From assembly GCF_001667015.1 (NCBI RefSeq), contig NZ_LZIS01000109.1, positions 1 to 63,198 of the forward strand: a DNA stretch of 63,198 bases, read 5' to 3'. Each line of letters starts with the position of its first letter. Positions within the stretch are counted from its first letter, which is position 1. Under the pieces are notes generated by a model. That model was not told the DNA's origin and did not search any database. It saw nothing but the letters and a program-made list of their open reading frames with translations. The translations under genes were made by a program, and so were the position numbers. Shown here in pieces: positions 44,106-52,628 of this stretch. Source of the stretch: Mycobacterium sp. E3198. GTDB taxonomy: Bacteria; Actinomycetota; Actinomycetes; Mycobacteriales; Mycobacteriaceae.

Positions 44106-44873
44106 TCACGGGCAGGAGTAACCGCCGTCGATCACGATGTCGGAGCCGGTCATGTAGCTGGACGCCTCGCTGGCCAGATACACGTACAGGGCGGCGAGTT
44201 CGTCGGGCCGGCCCAGGCGGCCCATCGGTATCTTCGGCTCCCACTGGGCGTGCAGGTCGACCATGGGCATGACGAGCTCGGTGAGGATGTAGCCGGGACT
44301 GACGCTGTTCACCCGGATCTTGTGCGGCGCGAACTCGACGGCCATGGCCTTGGTCAGGTGGATGACCGCCGCCTTGGAGGCGCAGTAGTGGCCGACCTGC
44401 TGCGGGATGTTGATGATGTGTCCGGACATCGAGGCGGTGGTGATGATGGTCCCACCCCGCCCCTGCGCGACCATCGCCCGCGCGGCGGCCCGGGCGGTGA
44501 GGAACACGCCCGTCACGTTGGTGTCCTGGATGCGCTGAAATTCCTCGGGCGCCATGTCCAGCATCGGTGTGACGGTGATGATCCCGGCGTTGCAGACCGC
44601 GATGTCGACGCCGCCCAGTTCCGCGGTCACCCGGTCGAGCATGCTGTCGACCTGGTCCGGCCGGGTCACGTCGCAACTGATGGGCACGACCCGCCCGCCG
44701 GCCGCCGTCAGCTCCGCGGCGGCCTCGTCCAAGGCCTCGGCGTGTCGCGCCGCGATCGCCACTTCCGCGCCGGCCTGGACGTAGGCCAGCGCCACTTCCT
44801 TCCCGATGCCACTGGACGCCCCGGTGACCAGAGCCTTCTTGCCGTGCAAGTCGAACAAGTTCAGCACGCTCAT
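44106..44873 (-). CDS. Short-chain dehydrogenase/reductase (Rv1928c-like)
   Basis: 255 residues: cofactor motif TGASSGIGKEVALAY, CNAG in DIAVCNAGIITV, catalytic Tyr-Lys in HYCASKAAVIHL, and the C-terminal SYMTGSDIVIDGGYSCP typical of classical NAD(P)H SDRs. The length equals that I recall for Rv1928c. A longer frame upstream is not used. It is divergent from the SnoaL-like gene across a 58-base gap with a KstR-like site. Likely acts on a hydroxy/oxo lipid or steroid-type substrate. Confidence 0.9.
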   Translation of the reverse strand: MSVLNLFDLHGKKALVTGASSGIGKEVALAYVQAGAEVAIAARHAEALDEAAAELTAAGGRVVPISCDVTRPDQVDSMLDRVTAELGGVDIAVCNAGIITVTPMLDMAPEEFQRIQDTNVTGVFLTARAAARAMVAQGRGGTIITTASMSGHIINIPQQVGHYCASKAAVIHLTKAMAVEFAPHKIRVNSVSPGYILTELVMPMVDLHAQWEPKIPMGRLGRPDELAALYVYLASEASSYMTGSDIVIDGGYSCP

Positions 44874-44906
44874 GCTTTGTCCCCATTCAGAGCAGTCACC
44901 TTGCAT

Positions 44907-44924
44907 CGAAACACGTTCTAGTGT
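44907..44924. promoter_or_regulatory. Leaderless promoter overlapping a KstR-like operator
   Basis: AAACACGTTCTAGTGT contains AACacGTTctA, agreeing with the KstR pattern TnnAACnnGTTnnA except for the first T. The same bases provide TAGTGT (44919-44924), a -10 box 7 nt before ATG 44932. A cholesterol-type repressor bound here would block the SnoaL-like gene and perhaps the divergent SDR. The match is short and one-mismatched. Confidence 0.45.
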
Positions 44925-44931
44925 GTCCGCT

Positions 44932-45408
44932 ATGGGCAAATTCAGCAGGGCCGAAATCGAGCAAGCCGTCGACAACTACACCACGGTCGTCGAGGGGTGC
45001 AGCGCCTCCGGCGACTGGAGACCGTTCGCGGATCTCTTCACCGAGGACGTCGTCTACACCGAGCACCACTACGGCGTCTTCCACGGCCGCGAGGCGGTGC
45101 GGGACTGGATCGTCGCGGTGATGGCGCCTTTCCCGCACATGCGTTTTCCGAATGACTGGATTGCCTACGACGACGACAACGACGCCGTCGTCATCATGAT
45201 CAAGAACCTGCTCGACCATCCGACCGATCCGAAGGGCGAGCCGTTCTGGTTCCCCAACTGGACCCGGCTGGTCTACGCCGGCGACGGCCTGTTCTCCAGC
45301 GAGGAGGACATCTACAACCCGAACCGGGACGCGCCCCGGGTGGTCGCGGCCTGGATGCAGGCCGGCGGCCAACTGGCGTCGACCGAATTCCTGCAGCCCA
45401 GCGCATAA
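44932..45408 (+). CDS. SnoaL/NTF2-like protein
   Basis: 158 residues with an NTF2-like cone fold: VVEGCSASGDWRPFADLFTED, VYTEHHYGVFHGREAVRDWI and strands WFPNWTRLVYAGDGLFSSEED. Such proteins include ketosteroid isomerase-type enzymes and limonene-epoxide-hydrolase relatives. ATG 44932 is supported by the leaderless -10 box. Pairing with an SDR across a KstR-like operator fits a lipid or steroid role, but this is inference. Confidence 0.82.
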   Translation: MGKFSRAEIEQAVDNYTTVVEGCSASGDWRPFADLFTEDVVYTEHHYGVFHGREAVRDWIVAVMAPFPHMRFPNDWIAYDDDNDAVVIMIKNLLDHPTDPKGEPFWFPNWTRLVYAGDGLFSSEEDIYNPNRDAPRVVAAWMQAGGQLASTEFLQPSA

Positions 45409-45411
45409 GGG

Positions 45412-45750
45412 CTAATCGCCCGAAGACCCCTGGCCCGCGACGAACGCGAACGCTTCGCGAAGCAGCGCGGGCCACGCGTCCGGGCGTCCCGACCCGATGG
45501 AGGCCCACTCGCGAAAGCGCCGACCCGACGGCGCGAACGGTTCGGCCGCACCGGATTCGACGAGCTCGTCGACCCTGGCCGCCGGCAGCTTGACGAGCAG
45601 CGCGGTGTTGCGCCGGTCGAAAGAGGCGAAAAATCGGCCGTCGGCCCGCAGGCAGGGGAGGCCCATCATGGTCGACCGGGTGACGGCGGCGTCGGCCAAC
45701 AGCGGTTCGGCGACCGACCAGAACCGGGCTTCGGTGGGCCCGCCGATCAC
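45412..45750 (-). CDS. Small TfoX/MmcQ-YjbR-like protein
   Basis: 112 residues from GTG 45750, whose codon overlaps the stop of the preceding AHSA1 gene by 4 bases (GTGA). Pattern: RFWSVAEPLLADAAVTRSTM, GLPCLRADGRFFASFDRRNT, LLVKLPAARVDELVESG and GRRFREWASI. This resembles MmcQ/YjbR or TfoX N-terminal-domain proteins, small DNA- or ligand-binding folds; the exact family is not certain. It is the last gene of a four-gene operon. Confidence 0.65.
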   Translation of the reverse strand: MIGGPTEARFWSVAEPLLADAAVTRSTMMGLPCLRADGRFFASFDRRNTALLVKLPAARVDELVESGAAEPFAPSGRRFREWASIGSGRPDAWPALLREAFAFVAGQGSSGD

Positions 45751-46214
45751 CGACGTCGTTCCGCACGGCTCGGCACGCAGCGGTCGGCCCACGGGTCGGC
45801 GCCGACATCGTCGCCCTCGGCGTTGCGGCGCAGCCGATCGAGGTAGTGAGTCCAGCCGCCGTCGTGAGCTCGCGCGGCCCCGTCGTCGAGACCGCGATGG
45901 ACCAGCTTGACGAGCGTGGTGCCGTCGGCCTGGGAGGTGAGGTCGATCTCGACGGTGGTTGAGCCGGGCGGGATCCCGACGTCGGCGCGCTCCCAGCCGT
46001 AGGTGAACACGATCCGCCGCGGCGGGTCGACCTCGACGTAGCGCCCCGACACGGTGTCGCCGTTGGGGTGTGTCCAGCGGACGACGCCGCCCGGGGTTGC
46101 GTCCAAGGCTGCGCCCTCGGCCATCCATTGACCGAATTGCTCTGGGTCGGTGAACAATTCGAAGACACGCTCGCGCGTGGCCCGCACCGCCAGTTGCTGG
46201 ATGACCAGCTTCAC
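45747..46214 (-). CDS. AHSA1-type SRPBCC protein
   Basis: 155 residues from GTG 46214, overlapping the ArsR stop by 4 bases. The AHSA1 pattern is VRATRERVFELFTDPEQFGQW, GRYVEVDPPRRIVFTYGWE and the C-terminal HDGGWTHYLDRL. It is the third gene of an operon headed by an MDMPI protein and an ArsR regulator. Likely binds a small hydrophobic ligand. Confidence 0.87.
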   Translation of the reverse strand: MKLVIQQLAVRATRERVFELFTDPEQFGQWMAEGAALDATPGGVVRWTHPNGDTVSGRYVEVDPPRRIVFTYGWERADVGIPPGSTTVEIDLTSQADGTTLVKLVHRGLDDGAARAHDGGWTHYLDRLRRNAEGDDVGADPWADRCVPSRAERRR

Positions 46215-46525
46215 GGCGCTTCGCCCTCGGCGGCGGTGCGGAGCCGTTGCAGCGGCGCCGCCCAGAAGTCGTCCAGCAGCGCCGCCACCTCGGCGACCCG
46301 CGCCAGGTCGGCGCGGTACAAACGACGTGTCGCATCGACGCGGACGTCGACCAAACCCGCGTCGCGCAAGATCTTGAGGTGCTGGCTGGCAGCCGATTTC
46401 GACAGCCCCGCGGCCTCGGCGAGCGCGGACGCGGGTCGCTCCTGATCCCACACGAGCCGCAGCATGGTGCGCCGGCCCGGGTGGGCCAGCGCCCTGATGG
46501 CGTCCTCGACGGCCGGCTCGGTCAT
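46211..46525 (-). CDS. ArsR/SmtB-family transcriptional regulator
   Basis: 104 residues: EDAIRALAHPGRRTMLRLVW, ASALAEAAGLSKSAASQHLK (helix-turn-helix), TRRLYRADLARVAEV (wing). No metal-binding cysteines are present. The ATG overlaps the preceding MDMPI stop by 4 bases and its stop overlaps the AHSA1 start by 4. It probably represses its own operon through the palindromic site at 47086-47107. Confidence 0.87.
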   Translation of the reverse strand: MTEPAVEDAIRALAHPGRRTMLRLVWDQERPASALAEAAGLSKSAASQHLKILRDAGLVDVRVDATRRLYRADLARVAEVAALLDDFWAAPLQRLRTAAEGEAP

Positions 46526-47082
46526 GGTGTGCGGCCCATCGCCGCCAGGAGTCGGTCCTGCGCCGAAGCGCCCTCGCCGAGCGCCACCTCGGGGCCGATG
46601 ATCCCGGCTTCGCGCCCGCGCCTTGGCATTTCGGGGAGGAACATCGCCGCGCAGGCCTCCACCAGGCCCGCGTCGAGCCGTTCGTCCTGACCCGTCGCCC
46701 GGGCCAGGTCCCAGGTGTGGATCAATACGTCCATGAACGTCCCGGCGACCGCGTCCGACACCGACCAGTCGAAGCCGAGCGGTGACACGCAAACGCGCTC
46801 CAGCGCGCCGGGCGATTCCAGCGCGGTCAGGACGCGCTCGACACCGGTTCGGTAGTCGGTGCCGGGCGCGCCGGTCGATGGGACCGGCTCGGCGCCGGTC
46901 GCCGACGCGAGAAGGTAGTCGGCGCCACCGACCAGGTGGTCGATGAGCTGGCGCACCGACCACTCGGAACATGGGGTCGGCCAGCCGAGCTGGTCGTGGC
47001 TGACCGCTTCCACGGCGGCGACGGCACGCGATGTTGCGGCGCGGTAGAGCGATACGGGATCGGGCGACTCGTTGTTAAGCAT
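46522..47082 (-). CDS. TIGR03086/MDMPI-type DinB-fold protein
   Basis: 186 residues starting MLNNESPDPVSLYRAATSRA. The domain signatures WPTPCSEWSVRQLIDHLVGG and GTFMDVLIHTWDLARATGQD are those of the mycothiol-dependent maleylpyruvate isomerase-like family. It is the first gene of the operon MDMPI-ArsR-AHSA1-TfoX-like, all joined by 4-base overlaps. The start is fixed by a leaderless -10 box and an AGAGG close to the ATG. Confidence 0.83.
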   Translation of the reverse strand: MLNNESPDPVSLYRAATSRAVAAVEAVSHDQLGWPTPCSEWSVRQLIDHLVGGADYLLASATGAEPVPSTGAPGTDYRTGVERVLTALESPGALERVCVSPLGFDWSVSDAVAGTFMDVLIHTWDLARATGQDERLDAGLVEACAAMFLPEMPRRGREAGIIGPEVALGEGASAQDRLLAAMGRTP

Positions 47083-47085
47083 CCT

Positions 47086-47107
47086 CTAAATTTAGGGATC
47101 GCTAAAC
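47086..47107 (-). promoter_or_regulatory. Operator-promoter of the ArsR operon
   Basis: CTAAATTTAG (47086-47095) is a perfect palindrome and overlaps TTTAG-ggatcg-CTAAA (47091-47106), making two nested sites. On the minus strand TAAATT (47094-47089) is a -10 box 6 nt before ATG 47082. A repressor bound here would directly cover the promoter, which is the usual arrangement for ArsR autoregulation. Confidence 0.62.
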
Positions 47108-47130
47108 AACGAAGTCAAGCCCCGCGCGCA

Positions 47131-47895
47131 TCACGATCTGCCGACCGGCACGGCCGCCGCGGCGGTGACCCGCCTGCGTCGGCGCGACCGGACCGCACCC
47201 AGCGCCCGATCCCAGGCCAGCAGGGTGGTGGCCTTCAGGTGGGCGGGCTTGACACTGTCCCTGGACAGCAGCGCCGTGGCGGCGGCCTTCGTGCTCGCCG
47301 ACGCCTTGGACATGTGCCCGGAGTCGAAGGGCGGCTGCGGGTCGTATTCGATCGCGAGCTGGATCGCCTTGGCACGGCCCTCCCCGGCGATCTGCCCGGC
47401 CAGCCACAGCGCCAGGTCCAGCCCGGCGGACACGCCCGCGCTCGTGATCACGTTGTCCTGGTGCACGATCCGCTCGTCGGACACGGGGGTGACGCCGAAT
47501 GCCTTCAACGCGGGAAGGGCGATCCAGTGCGAGGTGGCGCGGCGGTCCTTGAGCAACCCGGCGGCCGCCAGGATCACCGAACCCGAGCACACCGACGCCG
47601 TCCAGTCGGCGGTCGCGTGCGCCCGGCGCAGCCACTCCAGCAGCGCCTCGTCGCGCGCGTGCACCGGCGTCGACGGGCCGCCCGGCACCAGAATCACGTC
47701 GGGGGAGGGGGTTTCGGCCAGCGAATGGGTGGCGCCGATGACCAGCACGCCGGAATCGGCGGTGATCGGCCCGGATTCGTGCCACACGAATCGCACCTCC
47801 GCGCCGGGCAGGTTGCGCAGCACCTCGTACGGGCCGATCATGTCCAGCGCCGTGAAGCCGGGGTAGGCCACGATGGCGATTTGGGTCTGGGACAT
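47131..47895 (-). CDS. DJ-1/PfpI-family protein
   Basis: 254 residues from MSQTQIAIVAYPGFTALDM. The nucleophile elbow is TASVCSGSVILAAAG with Cys103. The C-terminal part has the Arg/Lys-rich tail GAVRSRRRRRVTAA. AAAGGA is 9 nt upstream of the ATG. By position it is Rv1930c. It follows the GlxA-type regulator with a 20-base gap, so they form one transcript. Members are glyoxalase III-like, isonitrile hydratase-like or chaperones; the reaction is unknown. Confidence 0.85.
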   Translation of the reverse strand: MSQTQIAIVAYPGFTALDMIGPYEVLRNLPGAEVRFVWHESGPITADSGVLVIGATHSLAETPSPDVILVPGGPSTPVHARDEALLEWLRRAHATADWTASVCSGSVILAAAGLLKDRRATSHWIALPALKAFGVTPVSDERIVHQDNVITSAGVSAGLDLALWLAGQIAGEGRAKAIQLAIEYDPQPPFDSGHMSKASASTKAAATALLSRDSVKPAHLKATTLLAWDRALGAVRSRRRRRVTAAAAVPVGRS

Positions 47896-47915
47896 CGGGG
47901 TGATCCTTTCTCCGA

Positions 47916-48866
47916 TCAGGCGAACGCCTTGCGGTACTGGTCCGGCGAGATGCCAACGCGCCGAATGAAATTGCGTCGCATCGTTTCCGCGGTGCCGAAG
48001 CCGCACCGGGCCGCGATCGCGACGACGGTGTCGTCGGTCTCCTCCAGCTGCCGGCGCGCGGCCTCGGTGCGGATGCGTTCGACGTAGTGGCCCGGCGCCT
48101 CACCCACCTCGTCGGTGAAGACCCGAGTGAAATGGCGCGGGCTCATCGCCGCGCGGCGGGCCAGGTCCCCGATGCTGTGCTGACCGCCCGGTTGGGCCTC
48201 GATGGCCTCCTGCACCTCGCGAATGGGGGCCCGTTTGGCGCGCGGCATCCACACCGGCGCCGCGAACTGTGTCTGGCCGCCCGGGCGGCGCAGGTACAGC
48301 ACGAGCCAGCGGGCGACCGTCTGCGCGACGTCGGTGCCGTGGTCGTCCTCGACCAGGGACAGCGCGAGGTCGATTCCGGCGGTGACCCCCGCGGCCGTCC
48401 ACACCGTGTCCGAGCTGCGGACGAAAATCGGGTCCGGATCGACCTGGACGGCGGGAAACTCGCGGGCCAACCGCGCGGCGAACGCCCAGTGCGTGGTCAC
48501 CCGCCGGCCGTCCAGCAGCCCCGCCTCGGCGGCGAGGAACGCGCCCGTGCAGACGGTGACCACGCGGCGGGCGTTCCCGGTGACCCGTTTGATCCAGTCG
48601 AGCAACTCGGGATCGGATCGCGCGTCCTCGACGCCGCCGCCGCCGGGCAGCACGACGGTGTCGATCGCTTCGCTCGGGTCGGGCAGCGGTTGGGCCAGGA
48701 AGGCCAGGCCGGTGGCGGTGGTGACCGGCCGGCCGTCGAGCGAGGCCACCAGGACGTCGTACCCGCCCTCGGTGAGCAGCGATGCGCCGGTGAACACGTC
48801 GTGGGGTCCCACCACGTCGAGCGCCTGAACGCCGGGGAAGCCGACGATCACCACCTTGCGAGCCAT
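47916..48866 (-). CDS. GlxA-type AraC-family transcriptional regulator
   Basis: 316 residues. An N-terminal DJ-1/GATase1-like domain (VVIVGFPGVQALDVVGPHDV and TVCTGAFLAAEAGLL) is followed from about residue 215 by an AraC helix-turn-helix pair (HSIGDLARRAAMSPRHFTRV and CGFGTAETMRRNFIRRVGIS). By position it is Rv1931c. It probably controls the DJ-1 gene directly downstream. The effector is unknown. Confidence 0.9.
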   Translation of the reverse strand: MARKVVIVGFPGVQALDVVGPHDVFTGASLLTEGGYDVLVASLDGRPVTTATGLAFLAQPLPDPSEAIDTVVLPGGGGVEDARSDPELLDWIKRVTGNARRVVTVCTGAFLAAEAGLLDGRRVTTHWAFAARLAREFPAVQVDPDPIFVRSSDTVWTAAGVTAGIDLALSLVEDDHGTDVAQTVARWLVLYLRRPGGQTQFAAPVWMPRAKRAPIREVQEAIEAQPGGQHSIGDLARRAAMSPRHFTRVFTDEVGEAPGHYVERIRTEAARRQLEETDDTVVAIAARCGFGTAETMRRNFIRRVGISPDQYRKAFA

Positions 48867-48977
48867 GGACTCAGTCTCGGCCCGGACCCGTCATGGCGTC
48901 TACGCCCAGTACCCCACAAATTAGGACATGCCGACCTGCCCCGACGCCTCCGCAGCGGGCTTGGCAGACTGTGCCCC

Positions 48978-49472
48978 ATGGCACAGATAACCCTGCGTGG
49001 AAACCCGATCAACACCGTCGGCGAGCTTCCTGCCGTCGGATCCCCGGCCCCGGCCTTCACCCTGGTCGGCACGGACCTGGGCGCGGTCAGCAACGACCAG
49101 TTCAGCGGTAAGCCCGTGGTGCTGAACATCTTTCCGTCCATCGACACACCGGTGTGCGCGACCAGCGTGCGGACCTTCAACCAGCGCGCGGCGGACGGCG
49201 GCGCGTCCGTGTTGTGCGTGTCGAACGACCTGCCGTTCGCGCAGGCGCGATTCTGCGGCGCGGAGGGCATCGAGAACGTCAAGACGGGATCGGCGTTCCG
49301 CGACAGCTTCGGCCAGGACTACGGCGTCAGCATCGTCGACGGCCCGATGGCCGGGCTGCTGGCGCGCGCCGTGGTCGTGGTCGGCGCCGACGGCAAGGTC
49401 GCCTACACCGAGTTGGTGCCCGAGATCGCGCAGGAGCCCGACTACGACGCGGCGCTGGCGGCGGTGGGGTAG
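48978..49472 (+). CDS. tpx: Thiol peroxidase Tpx
   Basis: 164-residue atypical 2-Cys peroxiredoxin reducing H2O2 and alkyl hydroperoxides. Peroxidatic Cys60 is in SIDTPVCATSV and resolving Cys93 in AQARFCGAEG; Cys80 also matches the M. tuberculosis protein. N-terminal ITLRGNPINTVGELP is standard. By position it is Rv1932. If the neighbouring furA lacks katG, this enzyme could carry more of the peroxide defence. Confidence 0.95.
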   Translation: MAQITLRGNPINTVGELPAVGSPAPAFTLVGTDLGAVSNDQFSGKPVVLNIFPSIDTPVCATSVRTFNQRAADGGASVLCVSNDLPFAQARFCGAEGIENVKTGSAFRDSFGQDYGVSIVDGPMAGLLARAVVVVGADGKVAYTELVPEIAQEPDYDAALAAVG

Positions 49473-49475
49473 CCT

Positions 49476-52400
49476 TCACAACCCCAGCAGCCGCACCGAT
49501 TCCGACCGCATGTCCACCTTGCGGACCTTGCCGGTGGCCGTCATCGGGAACTCGTCGGCGATGTGGACATAGCGCGGAACCTTGTAATGCGCGAGCTTTC
49601 CCGCGCAGAAGGCCCGCACCGCGTAGGTGTCCAGGGGCGGGCGATTCGGCCGCATCCTGATCCACGCGCACAGCTCCTCGCCGTAGGTCTCGTCGGGTAC
49701 GCCGATCACGTGCGCGTCCTCGACGTCGGGATGGGTGAGCAGCACGTCCTCGATCTCCCGGGGATACACGTTCTCCCCGCCGCGGATCACCATGTCTTTG
49801 CTCCGGCCCACGATCTCGCAATAGCCGTCGTCTCGCATCACCGCCAGATCCCCGGTACGCATCCATCCGTCGTCGTCGATGACTTCGCGCGTCTTGGCTT
49901 CGTCGCGCCAATAGCCCAGCATCACCGAGTAGCCGCGAGTGCACAGTTCGCCGGGCTGGCCCCGCTTCACGATCTCGCCGCTGTCCGGGTCGACGATCTT
50001 GACCTCGACGTGCGGATGCGCGCGCCCCACGGTTGAGGTCCGGCGGTGCAGGTCGTCGTCGATCAGCGTTTGGCACGACACGGGGGACGTCTCGGTCATG
50101 CCGTAGGCGATGGCCAGCTCGGCCATGTTGAGTTCGGTGACGCAGCGCCTCATCAGTTCGGCCGGACACGAGGCGCCCGCCATGATCCCGGTCCGCAGCG
50201 ACGACACGTCGCGATCGCCGAGGTGCGGGTCGCCGAGTATCGCGATGAACATGGTCGGCACCCCGTACAGGCCGGTGCAGCGCTCGCGTTCGATTGCCGT
50301 CAAGGTGGCGGCGGGGTCGAAGCCGGGCGCCGGAATCACCATCGTGGCGCCGTGTGCCGTGCAGCCCAGGTTGCCCATCACCATGCCGAAGCAGTGGTAG
50401 AAGGGCACCGGGATGCAGAGCCGGTCGCCGGGGCGAAGCCCGATCAGCTCGGTGACGAAGAATCCGTTGTTGAGGATATTGCGATGCGACAGGGTAGCGG
50501 CCTTGGGTAAACCCGTTGTGCCGGAGGTGTACTGGATGTTGACCGGATCGGATGGGGAAATCGTGGCCATTCGGTCGCGCAAGGCTTCCGTGGATACCCG
50601 ATCGGCGCATTCTTTGAACCGTTGCCAGTCGCCCGTTCCGAGGAACACGACGTCCACCGGCCCGGGAACGTCGCATCGCGCTTCGGAGACCATGCGGCGG
50701 TAGTCGGAACTCTTGTAATCCGCCGCCGACACCAACAGTCGAGTGCCCGAGTGCCTCAGCACGTACGACAACTCGCGGGTGCGGTAACCGGGATTGATCG
50801 CCACCAGGATCGCGCCGATCTTGGCCGTGGCGTACTGAAGAATCGTCCACTCCGCACAGTTGGGCGACCAGACGCCGACCCGGTCGCCGCGCTCGATGCC
50901 GCTGGCCATCAATGCGCGCGCCACACAGTCGATCTCGGCATCCAGCTCCGCGTACGTCCAGCGCCGGCCGCCGGCGACCTCGACAAGCGCATCGACCCCG
51001 GGGTACGCCAGTGCCGTTCGCTCGAAGTTGGTCCCGATGGTCTCCTCCAGCAGGGGCGTGTCGACCGGTCCCACGTCGTAGGAATCCGCCCCGGCGTAGG
51101 TGTCGCGCAGCCGGTTCTTGAGCACCTTGCCGGCGGCGTTGCGCGGCAACGCACCGACGACTGCGACGCGGCGCGGACGCTTGTAACCGGCAAGGCGCGC
51201 GCGGCAGTGCGCCTCGAGGTCGGAGTCGGTCGGCGGGTCATCGGGGTCGCGCGGCACGATGACCGCCATCGGGGTCTCGCCCCACTTCGGGTCGGGCACT
51301 CCGATGACCGCGACCTCGGCGACCTTGGGATGGTCGGACAACACGTTTTCCACTTCCGCGCTGTAGATGTTCTCTCCGCCGGAGACGATCATGTCCTTCT
51401 TGCGGTCCACGACGTAGACGTAGCCGTCGCCGTCCTGCCGGACGAGGTCACCCGAATGAAACCAGCCGCCGCGAAACGCCTCGGCGGTCTCGACCTCTTT
51501 GCCCCAGTACCCCTTCATCACCAGCGGGCCCAGATACACGATCTCCCCGATCTCGCCGCGCGGGACATCGTTCATGTCGTCATCGACGATGCGCACCTCG
51601 ACGTTGAGCATCGGAGTGCCCACCGAACCGATCTTTTCGATCGCGTCCACCCCGCGGAGCAGGCAGGTGATCGGGCTACATTCGGTCTGCCCGAACGCGG
51701 CCACGATCTCGGCACGGGGAAATGCGTCGATCATCGTGCGCAGCAACGCCGTCGACGCCGGCGCCGCTCCCCACCACACGCGCCGCAGCCGGCTCAGGTC
51801 GCGTGAGGGCAGGCTGGGCAGTGCACAGACGGCCTGCCATTGCGACGGCGTCATCCAGCACGACGTGACTCGCTCCTCGACGATCGTCCGCACGGCGGCC
51901 TGCGGATCAAAGCCACCGGAGGGCGGGATGATCACCGTGCCGCCCGTGAGGAACGTCGGCAACATCCCCGAGACACCGGCGATGTGGAACAGCGGCGCGT
52001 GCGCCATCCAGCGGTCGTCGTCGTTTCGGAAGCCCAGCGTGGCAACCACGCTCAGGGCATGCAGGTACAGGTTGCGGTGGGTGATCACCGCGCCCTTCGG
52101 GAAGCCCGTCGTCCCCGACGTGTACATGAGGAATGCGGGCGCGTCGTCTGCCACAGTGCCTGGATCCGCGTGATCGCCCGCGTCGAGCGCGATTTCGTCC
52201 AGGTCGCCGCCGATCGTGCGGGCGCTGCGCACCGACGGCGCCTGGGCGTGTGCCTGCGCGACAGCGGGTGCGCAAGCGCGGTCGGTGACCACCGTGCGGG
52301 CTCCGCTGTCCGAGAGCACGTAGGCGATTTCTTCGGGCACCAGTCGGAAGTTCAGCGGCACCGCGACGGCGCCGAGCCGCAGCGCGGCCAACCATACTTC

Positions 52401-52619
52401 GACGAGGTCCAGGCTATTCAGTCCGACCACCGCGACCCGGTCACCCTGGCCAACCCCGTCCGCGCACAACGCGTTCGCCAGCCGCGTCACCCGCTCGTTC
52501 ATCTCGGCGAAGCTGCACCGCCGGTAGGGATCGACGAACGCCACGTCGTCCGGCCGGACTTGGGCGTGCCGGGCGAGCACGTCGCCGAGTGTGATGCCGG
52601 TGCATGCCGGGGCGTTCAT
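49476..52619 (-). CDS. Tandem double acyl-CoA synthetase (two FadD domains in one protein)
   Basis: One open frame of 1047 residues holds two complete ANL ligases. Module 1 (1-505): YTSGTTGFPKG at 166-176, FGQTE at 309-313, HSGDLVRQDGDGYVYV, KDMIVSGGENIYSAEVE and catalytic Lys498 in RNAAGKVLKN. Module 2 (about 516-1047): YTSGTTGLPKA at 697-707, YGMTET, RTGDLAVMRDDGY, KDMVIRGGENVYPREIE and Lys1031 in TATGKVRKV. The join has no linker beyond DTYAGADSYDVGPVD, and a GTG at 51074 marks the expected natural start of a FadD35-like second gene. It is 9 bases behind fadE18 in the echA13-fadE17-fadE18 operon and convergent with tpx. Both modules keep their catalytic residues. Confidence 0.93.
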   Translation of the reverse strand: MNAPACTGITLGDVLARHAQVRPDDVAFVDPYRRCSFAEMNERVTRLANALCADGVGQGDRVAVVGLNSLDLVEVWLAALRLGAVAVPLNFRLVPEEIAYVLSDSGARTVVTDRACAPAVAQAHAQAPSVRSARTIGGDLDEIALDAGDHADPGTVADDAPAFLMYTSGTTGFPKGAVITHRNLYLHALSVVATLGFRNDDDRWMAHAPLFHIAGVSGMLPTFLTGGTVIIPPSGGFDPQAAVRTIVEERVTSCWMTPSQWQAVCALPSLPSRDLSRLRRVWWGAAPASTALLRTMIDAFPRAEIVAAFGQTECSPITCLLRGVDAIEKIGSVGTPMLNVEVRIVDDDMNDVPRGEIGEIVYLGPLVMKGYWGKEVETAEAFRGGWFHSGDLVRQDGDGYVYVVDRKKDMIVSGGENIYSAEVENVLSDHPKVAEVAVIGVPDPKWGETPMAVIVPRDPDDPPTDSDLEAHCRARLAGYKRPRRVAVVGALPRNAAGKVLKNRLRDTYAGADSYDVGPVDTPLLEETIGTNFERTALAYPGVDALVEVAGGRRWTYAELDAEIDCVARALMASGIERGDRVGVWSPNCAEWTILQYATAKIGAILVAINPGYRTRELSYVLRHSGTRLLVSAADYKSSDYRRMVSEARCDVPGPVDVVFLGTGDWQRFKECADRVSTEALRDRMATISPSDPVNIQYTSGTTGLPKAATLSHRNILNNGFFVTELIGLRPGDRLCIPVPFYHCFGMVMGNLGCTAHGATMVIPAPGFDPAATLTAIERERCTGLYGVPTMFIAILGDPHLGDRDVSSLRTGIMAGASCPAELMRRCVTELNMAELAIAYGMTETSPVSCQTLIDDDLHRRTSTVGRAHPHVEVKIVDPDSGEIVKRGQPGELCTRGYSVMLGYWRDEAKTREVIDDDGWMRTGDLAVMRDDGYCEIVGRSKDMVIRGGENVYPREIEDVLLTHPDVEDAHVIGVPDETYGEELCAWIRMRPNRPPLDTYAVRAFCAGKLAHYKVPRYVHIADEFPMTATGKVRKVDMRSESVRLLGL

Positions 52620-52628
52620 CGTCGGGTC

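Noticed and set aside
45412..46335. 307-codon fused frame over the TfoX-like and AHSA1 genes
   Set aside because: The upstream part is antisense-frame shadow of the AHSA1 gene. The GTGA overlap at 45747-45750 explains the true start.
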